NCBI GenBank assembly: GCA_018292915.2
Contig: JACVVK020000052.1
Coordinates: 1,529,501 to 1,593,500 of the forward strand
DNA from: Batillaria attramentaria
Lineage: Eukaryota; Mollusca; Gastropoda; Batillariidae
Direction of reading: 5' to 3'
Length of the DNA: 64,000 nucleotides
Each line of letters begins with the position of its first letter. The stretch's first letter is position 1. Below are positions 20,457 to 48,817 of the stretch, piece by piece. The notes under the pieces were generated by a model that was not told the origin of the DNA, did not search any database, and saw only the letters and a list, made by a program, of their open reading frames with translations. The translations under genes and the position numbers were made by a program.

Positions 20457-23400
20457 ATAAAGCAATGGCAATTAGGGAGATGACCACCCAACTACATAAA
20501 ATTAGCTTTAGATTTACTGTACGTGTATTATTTACTGTAGTACGGTATGTACATTACACATTTCAAATGAACAGTCCTGCCACAGATAATCACATTTTTT
20601 TAGTGTACCTTCTTTTTAATCATTGTTACGTCACGGATGATCATTCTTAAGAAAGACCAGTGTCGTGTGTACGTTCACTCAGGCACTAAAAATCACATTT
20701 CAGCCACTTACCTCCCAGCCACCTCTTCATACAATTGAATACGTATAAATAGCCAGAATGTCGTTGCTCATGGCAGATGTAGTTTTGTAGTCTTTTTTTA
20801 TTGCACAATGTTGAGTGATTGTGAATTTCAAAGTGATATATAATATATATTTTTACATCATGTGGATTGTTAATTTTATTGTGCATTTTCCCTTTTTTGA
20901 TGAACAGTTGAAATACTGTGGAGCTGATGGAACTTGGTTACCATTGAACCAAACAGTATTTAAAAGATCTCAGCCAGTGGGTTGGACCATCTGTGTTAGA
21001 GATAGGGAGGTCAGAAAATCCATGTTGTCTGTGCATAATATATAATAATACTATATATTTTGAGCTAGGGAAGTCCCATCACTCAAGCCAATGGCTCTAT
21101 TGTTTGTTTGATGGTTTGTTGTGTGTGTGTGTGTGTGTGTGTGTGTCCTTGTTTTCTTGTTGTTTTTCGTTTTTTTGGTTATTTGTTTTTGTGTTTTTAT
21201 TTTTGTTTTGTTTTTATTTGTTTTGTTTTTGTTTTGTTTTTTTGTTTTGTTTTTTTGTTTGTTTGTTTGTTTTTTTTTTTTTTTTGGGGGGGTCTTTGCG
21301 TCTGTCTTTGCGTCTGACATTGCGTCTGACATTGTGGGAACAGTATTTTCAAAGAATCTCATATTTATAAACTGACGCAGGAGTCATGCACCCTTCCAGC
21401 ACACAACTTGTTCGACATCCCATGTGTGTGGGCATTAATTTTTAGGGTTGCAACAAATCCATGAGTTCTTCTAATAAATATATGAACATGTATATATGTG
21501 GTAAAGCTGCTGATCTCTGCTCTTATCAGTGCTGAAAGAGGCGCTGTTGTATAGTTCTGCATTACCATATTATGCTTTGTTGTTGCTAGCAAGGGAGGAG
21601 GTTGCCGGATTCAGAGTTTAAAATCCTGTTGTAGACAGGACTGCCGACCGTCACATTAGTGCTAGATGTTCTGTGGCCACATCTCTTCACTTTTTTTACC
21701 AGTACATGTATTTCAAACTGTGTATTACAGGTCACTTTATACAACATATGTATGCAGTACATGTACATGTATCATGAAAAGTGATGGCAACATATGGTAT
21801 GCTGAATGGCAGAACTATCTGAGAGTGACCATTTTGTACTTGTTTGCCTTATTTGCTGTGTTCAGACTGTTTTTTCATGGATTCAGTTTGAACAGTATCA
21901 GATGATGTGATTTTTATTTTTTTTTTTTTTTTTAAATTTTACCACATCAGCATGCAGGGTGCTGTTTCCAGAAATCCAGAAAATATCATTAGGACACACC
22001 TGATGTTTCCAACATGTCGGGTGCCATGGTTTGAGGAGCAAAAGGATGACAGACATGGTATCACCCGTTACTATCCACTGTTACTGTAGTGTGTCTGTGA
22101 TCCCGAGTTGTTCTTATCTGTGGCCTCGATTGCCCATTTGCTTTTGTAGCTGATTTGTGATAAAAATTGAAAGTTTGCTTTGATCCTGAGCTGTTCATAG
22201 CTGTGTACTTCATTGCTAGTTACATGTAGCTTCTGTAGTTCATTCGTGATAATAACTTAACGTTTGCTTTGAGCAGTGTTTGCAAAATATGTTTGCTGCT
22301 AGAGTGTTGATGCTTTAGTGTTTTTACATAACTTACTGTTTTACTTCATGAGCTGTTGGTCGTCCGGCTGAAACTGCATGGACATCAGTGGTCTCTGTGG
22401 GATTATATATATGTGGTGAAAGCACAGGGTTTGATCTTGAGCAGTCACACCTTTGCATAATGATTGGAGTTTGATCTTGTTGATTTGGGTTCCATTTATA
22501 AGTTCAGGGCTACAAGGATAAACCATTTGGGGACATACTTGCGTTTCTTGTGTTTGTGTTCTTGAACAGTACGGGTGAACAGAATTGCATCACATTTCCA
22601 AACCCAGGAATACAGGGGGTTTTGATGTTTGTTTTTTTGTGTGTGTTGGTTTTTTTGTGTATGTTGGGTTTTTTTTTTGGTTTTTTTTGTTTGTTTGTTT
22701 GTTTGGTTTTTTTGGGGGGGTGGGGGGGAGGGGTCTTTGCTTTCAGTTTCAGCAACCTTATGGAGAGCAGGGAGTGCATAAAAGTCTGTGGCATGTCCAT
22801 CAGTTCCTGGGACTAATACAACAGCGAGACAGCACCAGACAGCAATATTGCGCGCACACACACACACACACTCACACACTAGCACTGCACAGGTGTGCAT
22901 GCACGCACACACACCAAGTTCACTACTTGTACGCATCATTTATTTCTTCTATACAGACGAAGCTAGATTTCATCCACTCGTTGACGTCCACTACACTGCC
23001 GTGACCACAAAGGAAATGTCTCAGACTAGACAGCACCTGAAACAATGTCCTACATGTTGAAAAACGTAGCAGCTAGGCCACAATGAGTTCTGGCTACATC
23101 TTGGAAAGTATGTTTAGCACACATGTTAAGAGTAACCAGCTCTCAGCGTCAGACAACACAGGTACAGAAACAAAGGTTTGCAATGCTCACAAGAACTCAA
23201 CATTATGCTTGTTCTTACACTGTTTTCCACCTAACCTTCCCACTGTATCCCAAGTAAATTATATGTTAAAAGAGACGATGTAAAAACACAACACTAAGAC
23301 TTGCTTAAGCCCTTCTCATGAATGCATTCATTCATACAGTAAACTTCACGATACAGTGATACAGTACAAGTAATCTTGCAAGATGGGGGTCGCTAAACCA

Positions 23401-24973
23401 TAAAACTGTCCCTAACAACTCATCAGCAAGAAATGTGTTAAAAAGGTTTTTGCTTGCAAGGACAAACACCCGATTTATTTGTTCTCTGGACAGAAGACAG
23501 ATTTCAACTGAAGAATTGGTACATGCTTCCTTAAATAATCAAAGACACACCCTCCTGTTGACAGCAATGTAGAGAGTTGGGAAGTCAAAAGGCCTGAAAC
23601 TCAAAAATTCTTTGTATGCACTTAGCATTGTCTGGAAAAGTAAGGAATACTGGTGAATATGAAAATGTGATGCTGGTTCCAATATTCCCAGAAAACATTT
23701 GCGTCCCTCCCTAAACGGTTAAAGTGTATGTATACATGCACAGATACCGCAGTAGATGATGTAACTTAACTATGGTTCCATGACTGCTGTGTATTGTGTA
23801 CATCTACACAGCTGACTAGAAATCCACAGCTTCACCAAGTTCCATACATTAACTATTCTGGTACTTAATTGTGACTCCTTGCATATCGATCTTCACTAGC
23901 AACTGTTCCGCTGCAGTATGAATACTGTTCACTCAGTATAACCACCTCTGCGCAGAAACTTTAGACTGCCTATGCCTTTTAGTCTTCCTGGTTGCCAATG
24001 AAGTCACAAATTCTGCAGTCATGTTTCTTGCTGCTTCAAATCTCCAACAACAAATCTGACAAGAAGGATTAAAAAAAACACACACACACACACACACTTA
24101 AAAACGGGAAATTACCAGAGTGGGCATCGATTTCATTTGACATGAACAGATGTGTGGAGATATGCGGTATGCACCCATAGTTGTATAACTTAGTTATAAC
24201 TGTACGATTACATGAAGTTGCCAATTCAGGCTACTTTTTCTCTCTCTCATACCCTAGTATAACCCTTAATAATATGCTTCCGTTATCGATTCTTGATTTT
24301 CATAGTAAACTGAAGGCATGAAGAACAGCTTCAAAAATAATTGCTGCTGTTTGTTTTGTTTTTTTATTTGGTTCAATTTAAATGTTTCGAAAACATTCAA
24401 GTATGTACATGTAGCTTTAATGTACAAAGGTCCATAAATAAATTAGGTAGCTCCAATGTTACCAGTGAGTAAATTCTTTTAATGATAGGTAGTATTTCCA
24501 CCTTCCGTGTCAAACTCCAGTCACCCATTACAACATGCTTCCACAATCATCCTCCCACAAACCCAGTTGTCCATACCTTGTGCACAGACACTTGTACCAA
24601 CTTGCCGACAGCATAACTAAAAAAGAGTCAACACATTTGCTCTCTACAAAGTCACGTGGACATCACTTTGGCAGTTCCAGCAGGCACGCCCCTCCCAAAG
24701 GGAGAAATAAAATGCACACTATCTTCTGAAGCACGAGACCCTTTCACTGTGATCACTGTTGGCATTGCACTACACAGATCCGTGGGTCATCAAGGACAGT
24801 TCCTAACACAAACTTCAAGACCGTCAAGCAGACGTTTAGAAAAATTTCACTGCACACATGCCTGGCCCCAGAAGAGAGGGGTCTGACAAACAGTTTTGTG
24901 CATGACTTGAGAAAATTGTCTCGAAAGCTGAGACCACTGTTTGAGTCGTCATTTCTAAGCCCTGGACATGTTC
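20046..24973. other. Convergent spacer between the transporter and Miro genes
   Basis: No coding exon is recognised. It holds the 3' UTRs of two converging genes, a GT microsatellite at 20402-20454, GT/T-rich tracts around 21120-21290 and 22620-22730, CA tracts at 22856-22880 and 24079-24099, and a two-copy ~85-bp direct repeat near 22096-22270. Confidence 0.5.
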
Positions 24974-40822
<15,849 letters not shown>

Positions 40823-41817
40823 CTTTCATCCGTAGTGCCTAAATTGCTGTCGAACTTCAAGGACAAAGTAACACAACGAAGATCGTAGCCTCGGCTGGTT
40901 TCCTTCGTGGGTTGTATCAATGCATGACTTGACAGCAACCAAATGCTATCTGAAAAACGGGTGAAACTTTGCAGAAAGGATGGCTTAGCTTTCATAAATC
41001 TGGGTGCAGCCGATGAGACCTTGGTCCGAAATCGAAATCCAAATGATGGTTACAAAGCACCGACATTTTCACGTGGTCTCTCTGAAGTGAAGCGTTGCTG
41101 GTCCTTTGATAGGTCGGTTTGAAAGAGAGAGGGCTCGTTGTTTTACATCTTTGCACTTGAAGGAATGCACTTAGGCCAAAGAATATTTGTACACAAAGTT
41201 GAAAAGATTCTGATCAACCTCGCTGTCTCTGACCTAACACAACTTCCGGTCAGTTGACGCATGACAACAGAAGCATTTCCGCTTCCGCGATAGAAAAGCA
41301 GACGACGGAATCACACGTTTACATGTGTGTGTGTTATTATGTCCACAAACAGCCGATGTGTACTGTCAACTGATAAGTAACCATCCGTGATCGGAACATG
41401 CACCTTTTTGTTCATTGTCAGCCATATCTGTTCATTTCTGTGTGTACCGGAGGCCGGGCTTGCCTGGAAATAGAACGGCTGTAAACATCATCCCTGATTT
41501 TTGTAGTCGTTTAATTTCCCGCCGATTTGAGATTATTTTCACCAGTGTTTAATGATGGGTTTGTTTGTCCATTTGTGAAGTATTCAGCTTTATGATTTGT
41601 CTCCAGTGGCAGTTTCATGAAACCGTGACTCATGAATATGCGCATGAAAGTTGAAACTTACTGTGTATGCTTGCTTTGGCTTTCTGAATGTGACAGTGTA
41701 AATCAGTGGTTTCAAGTCCAGTGGAAAAGCTGTGGTGAAACACTATCCACCCATGTTCTCCAGTTTTTGATTTTGCTCGCACAAATTCAGACCCACACAT
41801 GGATAGCTTTACTGTTG

Positions 41818-41849
<32 letters not shown>

Positions 41850-42731
41850 GTTCAAGTACATATTTTAATAACTAACAAAAATTGCAAAACCTAACCAAAC
41901 TGAAACCAAGTTTCCAGATACACATATACATTTACTTTCACTTCAGATGACACAATCATGCAGTCACAATTTTTCACTGTGCAGTGAAACATTCCCTCGG
42001 GATGCAAGTCACAATTCAAAATAATATATAACAACAATGAAAAAAAATTTGCTGGGAAACAAAACTGCATGTCTGATAATCTTTAAGTTACGGGACTTGA
42101 AAATAAATGTTATCTGCAGCACTGCAACAACATCTTTACCACAGTCCTATGCACTGTAATTTAAGATCTGGCCAGGCCGATATCAAAGCCGTTTATAAGA
42201 GCACAAGTCATGCTATCTGTGTGAGAATGCACATAATAGATACTTAATGGGCTCCAAACGCATGTCAAAGGCATGAGTCGCATGCAGTCTTGTCCACGAA
42301 AGGAATAGCGAGCATCGTTCGGGAGCGCTGTGTAATATAATGCAAGATCCTGCTAGCACGATACCTAGCAGTTATGTAAGAAGGGTGGAGCACAATATGC
42401 ACTCTTTGTGTGTACACGCTACACACACACATATGTATACCTAATGAGTTTCAAAAGCACATTAAACGCATGAGTTGCAGTCTTTTACATACAGAAACAG
42501 TAATGTGTTCTTGTACCACTGTGAATTTACTGGAATCTCAGCTGCACACAGTCAAAAGACAGCTGCAGGCAGTCGAGAGATAGCTGCAGACAGCCAGGAG
42601 ATAACTACAGGCAGTCACACAACTGCTGCAGGCAGTCGCAAAACAGCTGTACATGCGGAAAGCAACGAGGCAGGATGAAGTGGTGTGAACAGTGGCACTG
42701 GAGATGATGATGCAGGAAGGCGGCTGGAATT
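40823..42731. other. Spacer between Miro 5' end and COPS3 3' end
   Basis: It contains the Miro promoter/5' UTR (immediately right of 40822) and the COPS3 3' UTR. A CA tract lies at 41821-41849. No other gene is recognised. A small CAGTC(G/A)NNA..AGCTGCAG-type repeat lies at 42540-42660. Confidence 0.5.
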
Positions 42732-44504
42732 CTAGAAGCCCTGGTTTTTACTTGTGGAGGCTGGCATGTCCTCATCGTGGGCCCCACTCACCTGTTGGGC
42801 ATGACTGGCCTACATTATCTCATTAGTTCTCAAAGCCATGCTGCTTTCTTACTTATTGTGATCTCAAAAAACAAAACAAAAAAAAGCCCCACTACTTATC
42901 CATATGTAATTTGCTTTTGCCTTTAAAACAATACAAATTATGCAACAGACCTGGGAAACGAGTATTCATGTTTAATGCTTGTTGTTATCATGTAATGAAG
43001 TAGAGCAAGAACATTTACTATCTCAGTGTACGAATAAACCAACGCAGTGCATAATCTGTACATTCTAACAGGATTTTTACCAGCTTTTTTCACGCTAAAC
43101 CCATAAGGAAACGCCTAGCCTACTGTTGGAAGTTTACTGCATATACTGGTTTCAACAGCAATGGTGCTTGCTCACTGTACAAAGAGACCAAAACTGTGCA
43201 TACACTCACCTTTTGCACATACTGTGGGTTGACAGCAATCTCCCTGTCCATTTCTCTTAGTTTCTCGTCCATTTTCATGCATTTCTGCATCTGAAGCATG
43301 ACACACTATCATAGAGGAGGATGAAACAAACAGCAACAACCAACACCAAAGTGATGTCAGTTCATATTTGCCTCCAGCTCTGTGTGGGCTGATGCTTTTG
43401 TCATACTGCATAATTATGCTAAAAGTTTTCAAAGGACTAAACTATGTTTTTGTTGATAAAGTTATTTAACTGATTTCTGTTATTGTTTTTGTATTATTAT
43501 TATTATTATTATTATTTTCTTTTGCCCTCTAGGTCTGCACACACAAAAAGGAAAACATGCAACAACAACAAAAAGAACAGAAGTGTACCTCCTTGTCCAG
43601 TTCAAGCAACATTGATGAACTGTTGTATTTTTCAGGGTTGTCATGGAAACGCACCATCCCATCTTTCTGGTTGATTGTTGCGAAGATCTCTCCATCCTCA
43701 ATCTGTAGACAATGGCATTCTCTGATAAAAACATTCTGACTGGTAGAATTTTTATCACAAAAACCCAACATATGACCACAGGAAACAGAAAGTAAAACAC
43801 ATCAGTGGGTCTATGCACTGACTTGCAGATTTAAATGTTTGACAGTTTTGCCTTCAACTGAAGCCAAAATCGATGAAGTCCAGAAAAGATGCAAAAACCA
43901 TAAAACCCCTAACACTTCAAATTCCTTCGACCGAGCAGAAACAAAAGCACACCACATGAAGAACATATAACTGACATTCAAGAAAGAAACAGAGCATACC
44001 ATGTGAAGAACATATTTCTCTGCTTCTCGAGGACCTGACAGCTGAACTCTGTTTGCCATGTCCGTTAACGACAGAGTCAGGAATGTCTGGAGGGCAAGAT
44101 AAATGCAGAAGTATTTAGTTTTTAATACATTTAGACTCGATGAAATCAAAGAGTACAGTTTCTGCTTTCTGAATATGCAAAGCTTCGAACTGGCTTCTTC
44201 ATGAACAGTTATCATCCTGGTACTGCAAGAGACAATGCAAGAAACAGAGTGACAACAGATTACATACATGTAGACATGTCTCACCTTAGTAAGCCTCTGG
44301 ATGTTTTTCTTGTACATGGATGTCACACACTGTTTTACAAGGCCCATGTTGTTGTCCTGTACAAACATACCACAAACACTCATTAGATCAATTCGGATGG
44401 TTTAATTATTGTAGGTGACATCAGGCAAATCAACTACAGAAACATTAATGTGGTTGGGCACTGAACGTACCTGAACTCATCACAGTGCCTTATACAGCTG
44501 ATGT

Positions 44505-44565
<61 letters not shown>

Positions 44566-47500
44566 CTAGGTGAGTTTGTGCACAAACACTTCACCCTGGT
44601 TTAACTTACTCGAGTGAAAGTTTCAGTGTGCTTGGTGACAGCTGTCCTGACTTCCGCCGGGTTGTTTGTGCCATATGCATTGGCCAAATCATGGTAAGCT
44701 TGGCACAGGGGCTGAAAACAGTACATGTATTAGTTTAAAAAGCCTAAAAATGGGATCATGAAACAAAAGGACATGCAAAAATCCTTAAACCACATATAGC
44801 TTTACAAAGATTCAACCATCAGGCTCACTTAAGTTCTCATTTACTTAACTCGTAGCCCACTCGTTTGTTTTCTGCAGATGCGAACTTGATCAAAATAATA
44901 CCATGCAATATTCAATGCTCTGAATTATCTGAATCATGCACATGCAGAAAAAAAATAGTCACCTGGCATCCATCTTATACATACCTTGATGTACCTTGGG
45001 ACAACCTGAGGAGCATACTTTGGTAAAGTTGGAATCTGGAAGACACAGAGAAACAACCAAATTCACATAAACCCTGACGTCAGAGACAAAAATGAATGAT
45101 GACTGGATATATATCCCAAAGCAAAATCACGACGACAAACTGATCAACACAACCATATTTGAGTTAATTAATCATGTACACATGTATGTATCCATCAATA
45201 GTAACAGTATCATCAAATAGAAGAAAATTCTGAAGACTTTTCTCTCTACTTTTTGATTATCATACACTGTACACCCCCAAAAATGGGGAACCAGGACAGC
45301 CAAATGGTAGAGTGTTGGACTTTCAATGCTTGGGTCGTGAAAATTCCAGATGGGGCCAAATATCTGTGCTGGCCTTTTTCTCATTGCCCTGTCTTTGATA
45401 TCACCCACATGTGGTGGGAAAGGACGATAAACTCACAAACGCCCATCCACCTACCAAAAAATGATGGAGCGACAAACTCACCTTTCCCTGTACAATAAGA
45501 GCAACAAGAATGAATTTTTTGTAGGCTTCCATCATGATGTGACTCACTGCCATACTTGGCGTGGTTACAGCCTGTGGAAAGACAATCACCCATTATAATT
45601 CAATTACATGTACACAATTCTAATATTACGTGAAAGCTGGCTAAGGAACTTTCCTTTATCCTCAATAACCACTAAGCAAAACCCAGTGTAACTGGAACTT
45701 GCTTCAGCTTTCTTTACCAACCCTACACAGCTTTCATGCCCAAAATGTAAAATAGTTTTCAAAAACCTGGTATGAGTAAATAAAAAGTGATGCGAGTAAA
45801 AAATAAGAGAAAATGCTCTCCTCACCATTTCAAAGAAATATAAGGCTCTGCTGTAGTTCTTTAAGGCTGTGTAGATCATTCCACCATAATAGAAATACAG
45901 CAGAAAATCTTTGGCGTCATAGTGACCACCCTGAAACAAGCCATAAAAACCTGAAATGTAGCGGTTAACCAAACAAATGCAGTTCCAAGCAATACCAAGC
46001 CAGGCGAAACAACTGAAGTTCAAGAAAACTGTCTACCAGACATTAGTGATTAGTGATTAGTCATCCCCCCCCCCCCCTTTCCTTTTCTCAAGTTGTTAAC
46101 AGAAGACAAATATATAAGACTGGAGTGTTACATGCTGTAAAAGTATCACGGAACTTTTTCATGCAGTATCTCCACACTCAGCATTTCAGTCTGAGCTGAA
46201 GTTGGGTATCTGAACTGACTTGGCTGACTGCACTTCTAAACCTTAGTGCTGGGATGGTGTCAATTATGCAATGTTAATAATAATATGTTGTGTCCTCACA
46301 GTAAAAGTGCCTCTGTTCATAATACATATTCAGATGAAATGATCACTATCAAGAGTAGTTAATACAAAGTACGCCACTTTCTAATTCTCATTTCTTTCCT
46401 TCTCTTTTGACCCACCTCACGACTGATTTCTGTGATGTCAGCGTCCAAAATGCGAAGAGCAGGCTTCATGTTCTTTGACAGCAAACACAGCTGTAAAAGA
46501 AATGAATGTAAGCGCACTTACCAACACAGTCCTCCAGTGAACGCTTTTCAAATAACTTCAATAGTCTGCAATAGTTTATCAGGTCCATCTTTGTTAAGTT
46601 ACGCTTTACTCCTTTAGCACTAGTAGCTAAGCACAATCTTGAGGAAAAAGGAAAACGGCAAATGACTTTATCAACTTCTATCAAAAACTCATTTGAACGT
46701 GTGTTAAGTGTAACCTATACCTGGCAAAGGTCTGAGTGAATAGATGTGAGCTGGGCTGGATGAAGCTGAATCTTCTGTATAGCCTGTGTCAAGATAGCCA
46801 AACCTCTTGTTGGCTGAAAAACAAAGCTTAATTCAGGATCACTCAGAGTCAAAGCACACCATAGTATAAGTATTTAAACAAGTAGTGTACATGGTCAAAA
46901 CAAACATGTGAGCAAACATTACTACTGTAACACCACAAGAACTAAAGATATGAAAGAAAAAATATTCACAATGATGAAAAAATACATACACCAATAAAAT
47001 CAGTCAGCCACTGCATATAAACTTTGCTAAGATGACTGCTGTTTTCCTCTATTTATTTGAGCAAGATAACTGTGTTCAGTAAAATATACAAAAAATCATG
47101 TGGACCTACCTGCTTTCTCTCAACCAGCTGTGATGCAAACTTGTGACATAACTCAGCAACTGGAAAACCAAACAAACTTGACATCATAAAAAATTTCCAT
47201 TATGCATTCCCAAATCATTACTACTACACTAGATTATAAAATCAGAATTTTAAAATTTCGAGTAAATAAATAGCAGCAGCTGTAAATTACCTACACATGT
47301 ATAATGAATTGTTTTCTATGCCATGACAGTAAAGAAAAATAAAACCAAAGAATTTGACTCACAATTGTCTGGTGCATAGCGCACTTGTTCTCCATTGCAC
47401 GAAGTCACAAATTCTTGCGTTTGCACAAAAAGAGTTTCAAAGTCTGTAATGTTTGGTACACTGTACTTGATAACCCTGTGGAAAACAGAAAAATGCAAAA

Positions 47501-48483
47501 CTCACTGAAGGGAACAATGTAATGCACAAAAAGAATGAACACACACATGCACAACAACAAAAACCAAGCTACGGTTAGGAAAAATAGCTGCTCTGAAAAC
47601 AATTTCTACATAACTATACAGGTCTTCGGAATCCCAGATTTCCATGCTTCTACACGCAAGGTGTCAGAACTGCTGTCCTCTCTCTGTGCTAAATCTACTA
47701 ATCATTCAGATATTTGGCGAGACTTTGGGTCTATATGCATGTGCACTCGTAACACATTTTGTGATTCCAAAGGCCCGTATGTACTTATCACTACCCATGA
47801 AAGTCATGCTTCATTTAATGCTTAAGGTGACAACTAATTCACTTCATGTTCTTGCCAGCAGAATTTTCTTGTTTAACTGCTGGTTAACAAATAAAAAAAT
47901 TTTATGGTTTGTCAGCATAACTTGCAAAGATGCCCATCAGATACATACAGTATTCCTAGGACCCCAATGGAGTGTTGTTGATAATCTAATGTTGCCAGGA
48001 CATTGTCTAGGTGAGCTGCATTCTTGCCCAGCATGTCCATGTTCTTTGCAATGAACTCCACCAAGGTTGTGTAATTTCCTGAAGAATGAAAGTTGAAACA
48101 GTGCTAGTGGTATAACTTGAAATCGCAGACTTATGACAAAAGCAACGTTGATGCAGAAGTTACAACTGATCAAAGATAAAGAACAACGTATTGTTACTAT
48201 TTCTGCTTCAATAAATCTTCTGCGGTACACTAGGATTGACAGTTTCAGATGATCTGGAACCGAAGTTCCTGCTGGTGTTAGCTAGTTACAGGCATTTGAC
48301 AGGAGCCGGAACGCCTTCGGCTGATCCTCATTATTTATGTGACAGCACAGTTCAAAAAGCACACGAAAGAAACACACGTCTTGCTAGGCACATAGCAGGC
48401 CTTCTAGTTCTTACATACGTTAATTTACCTTGGTTGGAGAGAGTTTGAACGGTGGTAACATACTGTTCCAGCGCAGCAGCCAT
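42732..48483 (-). CDS. COPS3: COP9 signalosome complex subunit 3
   Basis: CSN3 is a structural PCI-domain subunit of the COP9 signalosome, which removes NEDD8 from cullin ubiquitin ligases. Fifteen minus-strand exons: 48429-48483, 47949-48078, 47363-47475, 47110-47159, 46721-46813, 46416-46490, 45826-45930, 45482-45571, 44985-45035, 44610-44711, 44285-44356, 44000-44086, 43589-43702, 43210-43290, 42732-42791. They give 425 aa (human about 423). Diagnostic stretches include [87 protein letters not shown] and [18 protein letters not shown]. The last covers the winged-helix half of the PCI domain. The C-terminus is variable and acidic ([12 protein letters not shown]). The start codon lies in CAAGATGGCTGC. 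The gene is in tandem with Miro and divergent from the nucleotidase gene. Confidence 0.96.
44508..44563. repeat. GT microsatellite in COPS3 intron 10
   Basis: An uninterrupted (TG)n tract of about 55 bp, ending some 45 bp from exon 10. Confidence 0.9.
45287..45462 (+). mobile_element. tRNA-derived SINE, copy B, antisense to COPS3
   Basis: Same family as 29762-29935 but more diverged (CCAAATGGTAGAGTGTTGGA, then GGGGCCAAATATCTGTGCTG). Its end lies about 20 bp from the exon 8 donor of COPS3, so it sits almost on the splice site. Confidence 0.75.
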
Positions 48484-48817
48484 CTTGCTTGTCGGTAAGT
48501 CGTTTACGTACTTACTAAATGAAGAGTTTTTGCTAGGGTCCTAATTTTGCGTGTTTTCGATTGTATCCATTAAAATTACAGTATAAGTTTACTTGCATAT
48601 TATTTGTACCACTGATTTTAAAAATAAATCATAAATGTGTACAACGTGCCTTTTCTTTTATGCTATAGGGGATACCAAAGCTGAAGTTATTTCCCTTCCG
48701 CTACTTTCGTTCTTTTTGTGTCAAGTCGCATCTTGCGTGTACGATCACATAACTGCTTTGGTTGTAAATGTCCGAGGTTCTGCCGAACATTTCAACAAGG
48801 TTTACCAGCGACTCTTA
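48484..48817. promoter_or_regulatory. Shared divergent promoter region of COPS3 and the deoxyribonucleotidase gene
   Basis: The 334 bp between the two start codons must hold both 5' leaders and promoters. No TATA box stands out. The COPS3 start codon lies within CAAGATGGCTGC (minus strand, about 48476-48487). This differs at one base from the TISU/YY1-type element SAASATGGCGGC, which directs initiation on mRNAs with very short 5' UTRs. Motif-level evidence only. Confidence 0.5.
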
